Of a stretch of 64,000 nucleotides of DNA, positions 33,264-42,249 are shown one piece after another (positions within the stretch are counted from its first letter, which is position 1; every line of letters starts with the position of its first letter). The DNA comes from a virus, in the IMG/VR virus record IMGVR_UViG_3300005842_000010, positions 1 to 64,000 of that record, one strand, 5' to 3'. The notes beneath the pieces are model-generated. The model was not told where the DNA came from, searched no databases, and saw only the letters and a list, made by a program, of their open reading frames with translations. Made by a program: the position numbers and the translations under genes.

Positions 33264-33776
33264 TTGATTATGGCAAGACCACACATTGCACAAGACCCCA
33301 CGCTTCCTCAAGGATTTTCCATCACGTTTAGAGAACGATTTTGGTCCAAGGTGACCATAGGTGATGGGTGTTGGATTTGGACTGGAAGGCCGATGACGAA
33401 CGGGTACGGATCCATCGAAATCGGTGGAAGAGGATACCGAAAGGAAACGTCGCACAGAGCCTCTTGGATCTTGCATCATGGCCAAATCCCCGACGGGCTT
33501 TGGGTTCTTCACAATTGTGATGTTCGGCTTTGTGTAAGACCAGATCACCTTTTTCTCGGAACTCAAACCGATAATAATAAGGATGCCGCGAACAAGGGGC
33601 GAGTAGCTCAAGGTGTAGGCCATTACGCGCACAAACTTACAGAAGATGACGTGAAGGACGTACGAAATCGGCATATTCCTTACGTTGTAACATGCCGCAT
33701 GCTTGCTGCCGAAAAAGGCGTAACGCCAGCCGCTATAAGCGCCATAATAATTCGAAGAAATTGGAAGCGATGTTAG
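33264..33776 (+). CDS. HNH endonuclease, antisense in the operon
   Basis: Clear HNH pattern: CWIWTGRPMTNGYG, HRASWILHHGQIPDGLWVLH, then NCDVRLCVRPDHLFLGTQTD and NNKDAANKGR, with a C-terminal HTH (RMLAAEKGVTPAAISAII). A second ATG at 33270 is also possible. It reads against the surrounding minus-strand operon and its end overlaps the neighbouring gene by 4 nt. Confidence 0.88.
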   Translation: MIMARPHIAQDPTLPQGFSITFRERFWSKVTIGDGCWIWTGRPMTNGYGSIEIGGRGYRKETSHRASWILHHGQIPDGLWVLHNCDVRLCVRPDHLFLGTQTDNNKDAANKGRVAQGVGHYAHKLTEDDVKDVRNRHIPYVVTCRMLAAEKGVTPAAISAIIIRRNWKRC

Positions 33777-34120
33777 GTCCATACACCTTCACTCCAGATC
33801 CAAGTTTCGAATGGTGCATCAAGATCCATCGCGATCGCCACGCTGGCAGTCGGAGTAAATGGCGGTGCGCCCTGTGCGTAATGTCCGGAAAAGACCTGCG
33901 TGCTACCTCCGCCACCAAAAACTGTCCACGTTCCGTTTTGGAACTGGTAGCCTATTTCAGTGAGTGAATCGATGTAAACATCTCCCTCGCCCGCATCCGT
34001 GCTTGTCGGCACACCTTCACCAAAAGTCACACAGCCGCAACGCGGCACGACGTATTTCGGACCTTGCGCAGGTGGCACATACGGATCTGCCACAATCCCC
34101 CAAGTACCAAGCTCGTTCAT
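33773..34120 (-). CDS. Small beta-rich fibre-module protein, 115 aa
   Basis: Strand-rich with CGCVTFGEGVPTSTDAGEGD then VYIDSLTEIGYQFQNGTW, and a Trp-rich end (FETWIWSEGVWT). The GEGDVYIDS segment resembles the GDGDLAxD segments of the two genes upstream, so this may be a related receptor-binding or chaperone-like unit. Confidence 0.55.
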   Translation of the reverse strand: MNELGTWGIVADPYVPPAQGPKYVVPRCGCVTFGEGVPTSTDAGEGDVYIDSLTEIGYQFQNGTWTVFGGGGSTQVFSGHYAQGAPPFTPTASVAIAMDLDAPFETWIWSEGVWT

Positions 34121-34211
34121 AGTGAGCGCACTTTGCGCCCATCAGTCGGCATTGCAAGCTTTTTCCTACCGGCGGGAGGATGGGAATTTTGGAAACACTG
34201 CCGGTGGTGTA

Positions 34212-34997
34212 CTACACCCAGGAAAGATGCACACCGTCAACCTGGCTCGATGCTGTCAGCACGTACGGCTTTTTGACTGTCACTACGTTCCAATCGACTT
34301 CCCATTTTTTGCTATCCAAATTCGAATGAAACAGAATGATCAACCGATAATTGAAGATATGATCTGGGGCGTCAGTGTCAGTGTATGTGGCCAATAACGA
34401 CGGGGCGACTAAAGGATAATGCGTTGGATAAAGACCTAGCCCTTGCAGAACAACAGGAGCCGGTGTTTGATTTAGGAGCGTCGTCCAGGCTGCATCTGGT
34501 GCCATAGTGGAATATGCCACCTCGGACGGAAAACCATCAGCAGGCCCATCACCGGTTGCGGACTGCGGCGTAGCCCTTGTTGTGGTCGATCTTTGAAGGA
34601 TGACTTGATCAATTATTATATGACTTGGAGGACTTCCCGTGGGCTCTCCGTACCCTGGCATCAGATTCAACTGCGGCCACGTCCAGGTGAGAACAGTTGG
34701 GCCATAATCTGGAGGACCGGGGTTTGTGGCGCTCAATAAGTAGCCACGCGAACTCAGAATCCCGCCGAAAAATATAGGATCTTGCTCCGCGATATCCACA
34801 TCATCACCACTGCTGGGAATAAACAACCGCTGAAACCCTTGCCTTTTGAACGCCCATCCCGCAGCACTTTTAGCGTAAAGTTTTCCTGTCGTTGGATCGG
34901 TCGCCAAATCTCCATCACGCCCAACTCTGAGATCCGGAATGCCGCGCGTGCCGAAAACGCTTCGAATGCCGCCAGCAGGGGATGGAGGAAAATTCAT
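34212..34997 (-). CDS. Tail or fibre-module protein with GDLATDPxTGKLY motif
   Basis: Residues about 25-52 (GRDGDLATDPTTGKLYAKSA) match the short segment often seen at the start of phage fibre or host-specificity proteins. The middle is beta-rich and the end reads TASSQVDGVHLSWV, as in the Tat-leader protein at 23774. It overlaps the 59-residue gene upstream by 4 nt. Likely part of the tail fibre complex. Confidence 0.6.
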   Translation of the reverse strand: MNFPPSPAGGIRSVFGTRGIPDLRVGRDGDLATDPTTGKLYAKSAAGWAFKRQGFQRLFIPSSGDDVDIAEQDPIFFGGILSSRGYLLSATNPGPPDYGPTVLTWTWPQLNLMPGYGEPTGSPPSHIIIDQVILQRSTTTRATPQSATGDGPADGFPSEVAYSTMAPDAAWTTLLNQTPAPVVLQGLGLYPTHYPLVAPSLLATYTDTDAPDHIFNYRLIILFHSNLDSKKWEVDWNVVTVKKPYVLTASSQVDGVHLSWV

Positions 34998-35173
34998 ACT
35001 TCAGTGCCAGTGCCCAGGAACAACCAGCCATCCACAGATTTGATGTAGAGCGAGCCCTCGTCTGGGTCCACGGCCAGATCACCATCAGCGCCAACATTCT
35101 GCGGGGGTTGACCAACGGTGCCAAGAACGGCGTTAACTCCGTATCTTGGATCAGGAGGATAATTGACGTTCAT
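34994..35173 (-). CDS. Small protein with GDLAVDP motif, 59 aa
   Basis: The frame MNVNYPPDPRYGVNAVLG ends with GADGDLAVDPDEGSLYIKSV and DGWLFLGTG, the same module as in the following gene. ATG at 35173 and an ATGA-type overlap at its end support it. Probably a fibre-assembly or duplicated attachment module. Confidence 0.65.
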   Translation of the reverse strand: MNVNYPPDPRYGVNAVLGTVGQPPQNVGADGDLAVDPDEGSLYIKSVDGWLFLGTGTEV

Positions 35174-35181
35174 TTTCGCAA

Positions 35182-35715
35182 CTATGCTCCGTTCGTCTTA
35201 CTTGGCAACTCTTTTTTTGCTTCGTGGACGTGCACTTGTTGGGCAGCTATCACTGTCCCGGTGCCAAATCCCTGATTCAGTGGCCGATCAACCTCATCGG
35301 GTCGGCCAGTCGGAGCGGCCGCCTTTTCCAGCTCGAGCGCCAGATGTTGCGTGTTTGTCATCGTTTGGGTAAGCCCACTAATTTCGTGAGCCAGCCCGCG
35401 GATCATCGAAACCCGAGCCTTGGCGCCCCTGGCCTGCTCTTTTGCCAGCCGATCGATCAGAATTCGAATCGTGTCCTCGAGGCGCTCTTGTGAAATCAAC
35501 ACCCGGCCGCGCTGTGTCCGGAGGATGCCGAGCCCGCGAGCGTAAATCCCGAGCTGCGCAAGACTCCTCACCTGATCCTGGCGCAAGTTTGAAACACCTG
35601 TCAGATTGCGCAGGATTCCGACTGCAGCCTCGTCGTCTAAAATGCGCTCATCTATCCCGACGTCCATTATCGGCATCGGCTCGTCCATTTTTTGAAGCTT
35701 ATTGTCCATCGCCAT
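35182..35715 (-). CDS. Hypothetical helical protein, 177 aa
   Basis: Helical throughout (QVRSLAQLGIYARGLGILRT, then LEDTIRILIDRLAKEQARGA, then LTQTMTNTQHLALELEKA). Such a coil-rich protein near fibre genes could be structural. It overlaps the gene upstream by 17 nt. No family recognised. Confidence 0.55.
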   Translation of the reverse strand: MAMDNKLQKMDEPMPIMDVGIDERILDDEAAVGILRNLTGVSNLRQDQVRSLAQLGIYARGLGILRTQRGRVLISQERLEDTIRILIDRLAKEQARGAKARVSMIRGLAHEISGLTQTMTNTQHLALELEKAAAPTGRPDEVDRPLNQGFGTGTVIAAQQVHVHEAKKELPSKTNGA

Positions 35716-36070
35716 TTATTTCTTTTGACCATCCGCCCAAGTCGCGCTCACGAAGCCAGCAGGTCGCGTATTTGTCTCGAGCGAGTTCGTCCATTTGGCA
35801 AAAACAGCCGGCCTCTGGCATTTCGCGATCAAGCGGACTTCCGCATGTCCTCAAGCCCCATCGTCGGAAAAAGATAGGACAGTCCTCGCAGGTTAGCAAT
35901 CGCCGCTGGTAAACCGAATCGCTCACTTCCTCGCTGGGTGGAAAAAACCACGTATGGATTGCCCAGGACCCTTTGCGCCACGTCTTGAGAGAAAATACAT
36001 TGCTGCCCAGCGCGCCAACCACAATCGCCGCAGCATGCCTAAGTTTGTGCTGGAATGAACGCTTCACCAT
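35699..36070 (-). CDS. Cysteine-rich protein, 123 aa
   Basis: The C-terminal half has CEDCPIFFRRWGLRTCGSPL and AGCFCQMD, then ATCW, a zinc-binding pattern seen in many phage hypothetical proteins. The N-terminal part is basic and hydrophobic (HAAAIVVGALGSNVF). Unknown role. Confidence 0.6.
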   Translation of the reverse strand: MVKRSFQHKLRHAAAIVVGALGSNVFSLKTWRKGSWAIHTWFFPPSEEVSDSVYQRRLLTCEDCPIFFRRWGLRTCGSPLDREMPEAGCFCQMDELARDKYATCWLRERDLGGWSKEINGDGQ

Positions 36071-37070
36071 TTGGACTCGTTCCTGCTTGGTTAAATTTTC
36101 CGGTTACTGGATCTCTAAGAATGAACCGCCTGGCCTTTTGCAACGCTTCCGGCCATCGCCTACGTCGCTTCATCGCCCGCATTTTGTAGGCCTTCACAAT
36201 CTGTATTCTGCCAAGCGCTTGCTTCTTCTCGAGCTGCTTTTGCCGTTCCGCCTGGGGTATCTTTGGCTGAGGCGGTACCAGTTTCGACCTTACAAATCTC
36301 CCTTTTACCTTCTCGGGAGGCATCCGAAGTTTTGAATAGATCATGTAATCCCGATGAAGTCGTCTTGACGCTTCCCTTACTCGCTTTATCCAGGCGCGGT
36401 ACCGTAGCGCATAGCCATGGTCGCCGAGCATCTCTATCCGATCAGCCTCGGCACGCCGCGCAATACGTGTCCAAGTCGGGCAAATCTCCAACTCGATCCC
36501 GCGCATGCACGCCGTTCCGTCCCATGCCAGGAGTTTGAAAGCGCTGTACTTGTGCAGCAATTTCATCTCCCTGGATACTTCGTGCCAATTACGCCGGAAC
36601 GGGCTCGGGTGCAGCTTGAAGAAATACAAATCGATCGGCGTCTCTTTGTTGATGAGGTGCCAAAGGAAAGCGTTGCAGAACTGATTCAGCCAGTATTCGA
36701 GCTCTGCCTCACTCCGCCCCACCCCGTTGAGATACATCAGGCTCAGAAACTCATTTCTCTCGGCTCGGCTCTTTCGCTTAATCCCTATTTTGATCCGGCG
36801 CCGGCGCTCCCACACGAATTGATCCTCAGGCTCTGCTGTGATGTCTTTCACGCGCTGGCCGATGCGTCGGAGTTGGCCGAAGGAAATCTTCAGCCCGTCG
36901 TTTGCAATCTTTGGAAGTGTCCCCAGACGGCTACTGAGCGCCGCCTGTTGAAACGGTGTCAGCGCCATCGCACGCCAGATATGCGCGATTGCTCCGTGCT
37001 TCTCTACCCAGAACGGGATCGCCCAGGTCACCGGAGAGGTTCCGGTCACTGTCCACAATTCCTTTTCCAT
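36039..37070 (-). CDS. Large basic protein of unknown function, 343 aa
   Basis: It is rich in Arg, Lys and aromatic residues (ERRRRIKIGIKRKSRAERNE, then FFKLHPSPFRRNWHEVSREM), all-helical, with a basic C-terminal region. It is the first gene of the minus-strand operon that diverges from the early region at about 37.1 kb. It may bind DNA or RNA. No motif recognised. Confidence 0.55.
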   Translation of the reverse strand: MEKELWTVTGTSPVTWAIPFWVEKHGAIAHIWRAMALTPFQQAALSSRLGTLPKIANDGLKISFGQLRRIGQRVKDITAEPEDQFVWERRRRIKIGIKRKSRAERNEFLSLMYLNGVGRSEAELEYWLNQFCNAFLWHLINKETPIDLYFFKLHPSPFRRNWHEVSREMKLLHKYSAFKLLAWDGTACMRGIELEICPTWTRIARRAEADRIEMLGDHGYALRYRAWIKRVREASRRLHRDYMIYSKLRMPPEKVKGRFVRSKLVPPQPKIPQAERQKQLEKKQALGRIQIVKAYKMRAMKRRRRWPEALQKARRFILRDPVTGKFNQAGTSPNGEAFIPAQT

Positions 37071-37099
37071 CTATTTTGAGATTATCACGCGAAAAATCT

Positions 37100-37149
37100 T
37101 TGACAACCTCGGGCTTTGTAGCACAATGCAATCACGATGAACGTTGCAA
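37100..37149 (+). promoter_or_regulatory. Promoter/start element, copy 2 (early rightward promoter)
   Basis: TTGACA (37100-37105), then CACAAT (37122-37127) at 16-nt spacing, then ATCACGATGAACGTTGCAA at 37131-37149. The ATG at 37137 opens only a seven-codon frame (MNVATQE), so the conserved bases act as DNA or RNA signal rather than protein. The first true gene starts at 37176. Confidence 0.65.
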
Positions 37150-37175
37150 CGCAGGAATAATTCCACTTCCCACTT

Positions 37176-37967
37176 ATGAAAGACAAACCGCAAGACGCAG
37201 AAATTGTACACGAACACGCCGTAGCTCGAATTGACTCCGACAAACCCGTCCTCAGCGTAGCTGGCATGATGCAGGCAGTCATAGACAAAGGAATAAGTGC
37301 TGAAAATGTCGGGGTGATGGAGAAGTTAGTTGGACTCTTCGAGCGCATGGAGGCCAAGAAATCAGAGCAGCTCTTTAACGAGGCCTTCGTTTCACTTCAA
37401 AAGGAGATGCCTCGGATCCAAGCCAAACAGGCTGTCCCGAACAACGACGGCACGACGCGATACGTCTTTGCACCTTATGAATCGATTATGGAACAGGTTC
37501 AGCCGTTTCTCGTGAAGCACGGATTCACTGTTTCGTTCTCCACTCGTTTCGACGGGCCGCGCATTGTCAAAATCTGCACCCTGCGGCACTCGGCGGGCCA
37601 TTCCGTCTCAAACGAATTTGCGGCCAGGATTGGCGCGGGCCCGCCCAAGGCCAGTGAGGCTCAGGCAGACGGAGCGGCCGGGACCTATGCCAAGCGCTTT
37701 GCGCTGTGCGATGCTCTCAATATCGTCGTCGAAGCAGATAGTGATGCCAGGGCGGAAGGAGGCCCGGTCTCTAATTCGCTGGCCGTGGCGTTGCGTAAGC
37801 GCGTTCTCCAAACTGGAAGCGATGAAAAAGCCTTTTTGCGTTATGCCAAATCCCCAGTGTCCGACAACGCAACCGAGGCTGAAATCGTAGCCGCTTACCA
37901 GAACATACCAAGCGGAATGTATGACGCTCTTGATCAGAATCTACAAAGAAAGGAAAAAGTGAAGTGA
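37176..37967 (+). CDS. ERF-family single-strand annealing protein
   Basis: ERF features: FNEAFVSLQKEMPRIQAKQ, YVFAPYESIMEQVQPFLVKH, then ICTLRHSAGHSVSNEF, and AAGTYAKRFALCDALNIVVE, then DSDAR. ERF proteins bind single-stranded DNA and anneal complementary strands in phage recombination. It is followed by a nuclease (YqaJ) and an SbcC-like ATPase, a usual recombination module. Confidence 0.88.
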   Translation: MKDKPQDAEIVHEHAVARIDSDKPVLSVAGMMQAVIDKGISAENVGVMEKLVGLFERMEAKKSEQLFNEAFVSLQKEMPRIQAKQAVPNNDGTTRYVFAPYESIMEQVQPFLVKHGFTVSFSTRFDGPRIVKICTLRHSAGHSVSNEFAARIGAGPPKASEAQADGAAGTYAKRFALCDALNIVVEADSDARAEGGPVSNSLAVALRKRVLQTGSDEKAFLRYAKSPVSDNATEAEIVAAYQNIPSGMYDALDQNLQRKEKVK

Positions 37968-38416
37968 ATTGTGCAATTTCAAAGTGGTCCCCGGTTCACG
38001 TTCGGCTTTCGTCAAAAACCACCAAAAGCCCGAATGGATGCTGGATTTGGGGCGGTAAAACAAATCCAAACGGCTACGGAATAATGCAAATCAATAAGAC
38101 CCAAGTTGGGGTTCATGTTGTGGCGTTCGAATTGGCAAATGGAAAGCTAGGGCCGGGCAAAATTGTCTGCCACTCGTGCGACGTTAGGAACTGCGTCAAT
38201 CCAGATCATTTATTTTCTGGAACGCACGCAGATAACATGGCCGATATGGTGCGCAAGAACAGGACAGCACCTCCAGGAAAGAAGCTTTGCCCATCATCGG
38301 CCATGGAGATACGCAGGTCAAATCTTTCTGCCAAGCAAATATCAAAATTATTCAACATCACAACTCAACACGCACTGCAAGTAAAGAAAGGAATAGCATG
38401 GGCCGCAATTGTTTGA
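37964..38416 (+). CDS. HNH endonuclease, GTG start
   Basis: GTG at 37964 overlaps the upstream TGA (GTGA). Pattern: GCWIWGGKTNPNGYGIMQIN, then IVCHSCDVRNCVNPDHLFSG and THADNMADMVRKN, with a short C-terminal HTH-like end. The operon overlaps at both ends show a neat fit into the recombination cluster. Confidence 0.87.
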   Translation: MNCAISKWSPVHVRLSSKTTKSPNGCWIWGGKTNPNGYGIMQINKTQVGVHVVAFELANGKLGPGKIVCHSCDVRNCVNPDHLFSGTHADNMADMVRKNRTAPPGKKLCPSSAMEIRRSNLSAKQISKLFNITTQHALQVKKGIAWAAIV

Positions 38417-39003
38417 TCTACGACATCGAAATCATCAAGGCAGTGCCAGATCGCAAGTTTCCAAGGGAAGATGGCATCGAATACTGCTCGGGCTGGGAAG
38501 ATCACGCCAACATGGGAATCTCAGTAATCGGCTGCTACGATTACTCCGACGGGCGATATCGCGTTTTTTGCAAGGACAACTTCGTAGATTTCGTGCTGCT
38601 ATGTCACGACAAACAGCTTGTGTCATTCAATGGAATCGGATTCGACAATCGCGTGCTCAAGGCGTGCGGCGTAACGGATTTGATGGAAGGCACCAAGGAT
38701 GAGAAGCATTACGACATTCTGCGCGAGTTGTGGGTAGCTGACGGGCTCGGGCCTGATTTTGTTTACCCATCACACATCGGATTCGGATTGGATGCCGTTG
38801 GATCGGCCAACTTCGGACAACGCAAGACCGGACATGGCGCGCTCGCTCCGGTGGATTGGCAGCGTGGTAAAATCGGTTCAGTAATCGACTACTGCCTGAA
38901 TGACATCGCGATGACCAAGCGCTGCTTTGACCGAATCAGAGCCGCCGGCGGATTGCGCGATCCTCGCGACCCATCACGATTCATTCAAATGCGAACGCCA
39001 TGA
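38398..39003 (+). CDS. DnaQ/RNase H-like 3'-5' exonuclease
   Basis: The start is set at ATG 38398 (MGRNCLIYDIEI), 19 nt inside the HNH gene end. Exonuclease motifs: IYDIEI (Exo I), VSFNGIGFDNRVLKACG (Exo II), VIDYCLNDIAMTKRC (Exo III, YxxxD). It resembles stand-alone PolB-type exonuclease domains of phage replication or recombination modules. Length 201 aa. Confidence 0.8.
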   Translation: MGRNCLIYDIEIIKAVPDRKFPREDGIEYCSGWEDHANMGISVIGCYDYSDGRYRVFCKDNFVDFVLLCHDKQLVSFNGIGFDNRVLKACGVTDLMEGTKDEKHYDILRELWVADGLGPDFVYPSHIGFGLDAVGSANFGQRKTGHGALAPVDWQRGKIGSVIDYCLNDIAMTKRCFDRIRAAGGLRDPRDPSRFIQMRTP

Positions 39004-39695
39004 AACGATTCGACTGCGTACAAGGCTCGGCAGAATGGTTGAGCCTCAGATCGTGTATTCCCACCGCCTCAGAGTTCGATAACATCATCAGTCCAACTTT
39101 CGAGATCAGGAAAGGGCAAACCCCGGCAACTTATCTTTCACAAAAGCTGGCCGAAATCTGGCTTGGTGGCCCACTGCTCTCGTTCGGCGCATGGGCCACC
39201 GATCAGGGCACCATACTGCAGGACGAGGCGATACCATGGTTTGAATTCGAGTATGGATGCAAGGTTGATCGCGTCGGGTTCATTACAAACGATGCCGGAA
39301 CTGTTGGCTGCTCACCTGACGGACTGCTAGACGCCGAGACCGGGCTCGAAATTAAATGTTTACAGCCCGTGCATCATGTTTCCGTTCTCTTGAACGGCGA
39401 ACTCCCAAAAGACTTCTCGGCCCAGGTTCACGGGAGCATGTACGTCACCGGTTTTCCGAAATGGAAACTCTGCTGTTACCGGCGCCGATTTCCTCCGTTG
39501 ATTATCACTGTCCATCGCGATGAGGAGATCATTTCCAAAATCGATGAGGCTGTGGTGCTGTTCCTCGACAAGCTAAAGCGCAGTATGGATTACCTGATCG
39601 AACTGAACGGCGGAGAGCCTCCGCGTAAACCCGAGCAATCTCCGGGCAAAGTCAAATTCTCCTGGGAGAGCGATCCTGATGACGTCCCCCATTAA
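39000..39695 (+). CDS. YqaJ-type viral recombinase exonuclease
   Basis: FDCVQGSAEWLSLRSCIPTA, then SEFDNIIS, then GTVGCSPDGLLDAETGLEIK with the D-x(n)-ExK metal site, and SAQVHGSMYVTG. It is a 5'-3' alkaline exonuclease of the lambda-Exo/PD-(D/E)XK type and pairs with the ERF annealing protein. Starts by ATGA overlap. Confidence 0.88.
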   Translation: MKRFDCVQGSAEWLSLRSCIPTASEFDNIISPTFEIRKGQTPATYLSQKLAEIWLGGPLLSFGAWATDQGTILQDEAIPWFEFEYGCKVDRVGFITNDAGTVGCSPDGLLDAETGLEIKCLQPVHHVSVLLNGELPKDFSAQVHGSMYVTGFPKWKLCCYRRRFPPLIITVHRDEEIISKIDEAVVLFLDKLKRSMDYLIELNGGEPPRKPEQSPGKVKFSWESDPDDVPH

Positions 39696-39737
39696 ATCCC
39701 AAAACTAAAACTAAACGCACACAAATAACTAAAACGT

Positions 39738-40022
39738 ATGATCGAAAAGACACACGCCTTTCGTGTAGGCGATTTAACCTTCGGCACTCTAATTGAGGCC
39801 CAGGAGCACGAAATCACTTGCATCATCTCGGCTGTTCCTGGTTGGAACGACAAAGAGCAGCAGAAGCAGGTCGCGTCGGTAATCGTCGCGGCAAGCGTAA
39901 AAATCGTGGACGTTCTAAAAACTGGTCCACGCAGTCATGTGCGTGCTCGCAAGATAAACGGCGGAACTCGCAAGGCCCGAGCGCCTAAACCAGTTGTCGA
40001 ATCTGGAAAGGTGGCGGCATGA
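39738..40022 (+). CDS. Hypothetical protein, 94 aa
   Basis: Helical centre (EQQKQVASVIVAASVKIVDV) and a basic C-terminal tail (RKINGGTRKARAPKP). It overlaps the SbcC-like gene by 4 nt and may be an accessory of the recombination module. Not recognised. Confidence 0.55.
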   Translation: MIEKTHAFRVGDLTFGTLIEAQEHEITCIISAVPGWNDKEQQKQVASVIVAASVKIVDVLKTGPRSHVRARKINGGTRKARAPKPVVESGKVAA

Positions 40023-41377
40023 AGATCCTCTCGCTTTCCTCGGAAAATATAAAACGTTTAAGTTGTATCGAGTTAACCCTCGGCGACAAAGGCAATCTCG
40101 TCATCGTCTCCGGAAACAACGAACAAGGAAAATCGTCGCTTTTAGATTCGATTGAGATGACTTTGCATGGTGGCGCGAGCATCCCGCCCAAACCCGTTCG
40201 TCGGGGCCAAGACAAGGCAACAGTCGAAATGACTCTCGGCAACATCGGTTTGCCTGAGTTGACGGTTAAGCGCGTCATCACGGCGACCGGCGGCGGCTCT
40301 TTGGTCGTCACGAACAAGGACGGCACGCGCATGAGCTCGCCCCAGTCGGTTCTTGATGCGCTCGTCGGCAAGCTTAGCTTCGATCCGCTCGCATTCGCGA
40401 AGATGAAGCCGGCGGAGCGTTCGGAAACCATCCGCCAACTGCTCGGGTTGAATTTCACCCAACAAGACAAAGATCACGAAGCACTGTTCAACCAGCGCAC
40501 TGAGGTAAATCGTCGCGTGAAGGCGAAACAGGCGATGCTGGCTTCCAATCCGCGCCACCAGGGCGTTCCGAAAGAGGAACAATCCACGGCTGTAATCCTG
40601 GCAGAGCAGGAGAAGGCGACAAAAGTGAATAATGCCAACGATCAGGTTCGTAGGCGCGTTTCTGAGTTGAAAATCGCATCCCAACATCATGCGAACATGG
40701 CAAAGGACCATAAGTCCGCCATTGAACAGACAGCCGTTGAGATTGCACGACTCAAGGAAAAGCTAAATCGCCAGAATGAGGCATTCGATATGTGCGTGAC
40801 AAATGCCGAGAAGGAACTTGAGGCTTCGAAAACCGCGCAGGCTGAGGCTGACGCCTTAATCGACATTGACACCTCAGTTTTTCGCACGCTCATCAATGAG
40901 GCTGAGGCTACCAATTCCAAGATCCGAAAAAACAAGGAGATCGACAAAATCGAGTCCGAATTCAAAGAGGCTTCGAAAGAGGCGGACTCTCTCACGCGCA
41001 AGCTGGATGCAATCGATCGTTTCAAACGTGATGCCATCGCGGCCGCCAATTTCCCCGTGCCAGGCATGGGCCTCGGCTATGCTGGCGAGGTGTTGATCGA
41101 CGGGCTTCCGTTCGAGCAGGCCTCCACGAAGGGCCAGCTCATGGCCTCGCTCGCGATGGGTGCCGCGCTCAATCCGAAGCTGCGCGTGATGCTTGTCCGG
41201 AGCGGGAACGATCTGGACGATAAGGCTCTCGTCGTCCTGGCTGACTGGGCCAAGGACAAAGATTATCAAATCTGGTTGGAAAAAATTCATGGCGGAGGTA
41301 AGGCTGCGATTATCATAGAAGACGGGCACGCAGTTGAGCCTGTTATCGAACAAACGCCAGAGTTAATCCCGCAGTAA
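40019..41377 (+). CDS. SbcC/RecF-type ATPase
   Basis: Walker A GNNEQGKSSLLDSIEM (residues 32-47), a long coiled coil (about 150-340), and a C-terminal ATPase half with STKGQLMASLAMGAALNPK, then RVMLVRSGNDLDDKALVVLA in the Walker B place. Walker B has Ser-Gly-Asn where Asp-Glu is usual, as in other short phage SMC-like proteins. It probably works with the exonuclease genes upstream. Confidence 0.85.
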   Translation: MKILSLSSENIKRLSCIELTLGDKGNLVIVSGNNEQGKSSLLDSIEMTLHGGASIPPKPVRRGQDKATVEMTLGNIGLPELTVKRVITATGGGSLVVTNKDGTRMSSPQSVLDALVGKLSFDPLAFAKMKPAERSETIRQLLGLNFTQQDKDHEALFNQRTEVNRRVKAKQAMLASNPRHQGVPKEEQSTAVILAEQEKATKVNNANDQVRRRVSELKIASQHHANMAKDHKSAIEQTAVEIARLKEKLNRQNEAFDMCVTNAEKELEASKTAQAEADALIDIDTSVFRTLINEAEATNSKIRKNKEIDKIESEFKEASKEADSLTRKLDAIDRFKRDAIAAANFPVPGMGLGYAGEVLIDGLPFEQASTKGQLMASLAMGAALNPKLRVMLVRSGNDLDDKALVVLADWAKDKDYQIWLEKIHGGGKAAIIIEDGHAVEPVIEQTPELIPQ

Positions 41378-41401
41378 ACCCAAAACGAAAAGGAATCAAA
41401 A

Positions 41402-41680
41402 ATGGCAAAAATCCCATGGAACAAAGTCAAAGAACTCGCACTCGAACTCTCAGGCAACCTCTGGGACGATCAGGAAAAGGAAATTCGACGCATCGTTGAA
41501 GCTGCTCCGGCTGACGAAAAGCAAATCGTCGTCTCTTTCGCCCACACCATTGACTGCAATGGCGACTCCCCAACGATTAAGACCAAAGTATCGTTTTCTG
41601 AGAAATTCAGCGAGACCGCGACAGGTTCAGTTGACGATCCCGCGCAAATGACTCTCGAAGAGGCTGGAAAGAAAGCCTGA
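41402..41680 (+). CDS. Hypothetical protein, 92 aa
   Basis: Begins AKIPWNKVKELALELSGNLW, with a beta-rich middle (VVSFAHTIDCNGDSPTIKTK). Preceded by a purine-rich RBS (AAAAGGAATC). It lies between the ATPase and the nucleotidyltransferase. Unknown role; conserved-looking small phage protein. Confidence 0.55.
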   Translation: MAKIPWNKVKELALELSGNLWDDQEKEIRRIVEAAPADEKQIVVSFAHTIDCNGDSPTIKTKVSFSEKFSETATGSVDDPAQMTLEEAGKKA

Positions 41681-41682
41681 TT

Positions 41683-42249
41683 TTGAGCGACAAACCGAAG
41701 TTTCCGCGAGACCAGGCCATGAGCGTAGCAAATGCGCTCGTGGCCTTGCTCCGTCCGTACGTCACTCAGATCGAGATTGCTGGAAGCCTGCGCCGCGGCA
41801 AGCCAGAAGTCTCAGACATCGAGATCCTTTTTGTGCCGGCCACACAAACCTCGCCCGACGGACTTTTCGACACACTCACCGTTGATCTGGCCGACGCCTA
41901 CATCGAATCGCTCTATAAAAGCGGCTTGATCGGCAAGCGGTTCAATTCCGCCGGCTACATCGCCGCCTGGGGACCTAAGAACAAGCTCGGAATCCATATT
42001 CCGAGCGGCATCCCAGTAGATTTCTTCGCGACAACAGCCGACAACTGGGCCGTCAGCCTCGTGATTCGCACCGGTTCACTCGAGACGAATCTCAAACTTA
42101 CTACCGGCGCACACAAGATGGGCCGCAGCCTTCACGCGTACGGTTCGGGCGTATCAATTCATGCGACGGGTGAGCAAATTAAATGCAACAGTGAGGAAGA
42201 TGTATTTCGGTGTTGCAATGTTCCATATTTACCACCAGAATTACGCTAA
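41683..42249 (+). CDS. Pol-beta-type nucleotidyltransferase (DNA polymerase X-like)
   Basis: The nucleotidyltransferase signature IEIAGSLRRGKPEVSDIEIL (residues 31-50) gives GSLRR and the metal site D-x-E. A later IPVDFFATTADNWAVSLVIR supplies the third acid. The start is TTG 41683 or ATG 41719. Such small phage enzymes may add or fill nucleotides in repair. Length 188 aa, far below cellular PolX, so only the palm-like domain is present. Confidence 0.8.
   Translation: MSDKPKFPRDQAMSVANALVALLRPYVTQIEIAGSLRRGKPEVSDIEILFVPATQTSPDGLFDTLTVDLADAYIESLYKSGLIGKRFNSAGYIAAWGPKNKLGIHIPSGIPVDFFATTADNWAVSLVIRTGSLETNLKLTTGAHKMGRSLHAYGSGVSIHATGEQIKCNSEEDVFRCCNVPYLPPELR

Noticed and set aside
33192-33782. 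Minus-strand ORF of 196 codons
   Set aside because: It is the complement of the HNH gene at 33264-33776, which has all HNH motifs; the minus frame lacks any.
40142-40711. Minus-strand ORF inside the SbcC-like gene
   Set aside because: The plus strand has Walker A and a coiled coil; the minus frame is a shadow.
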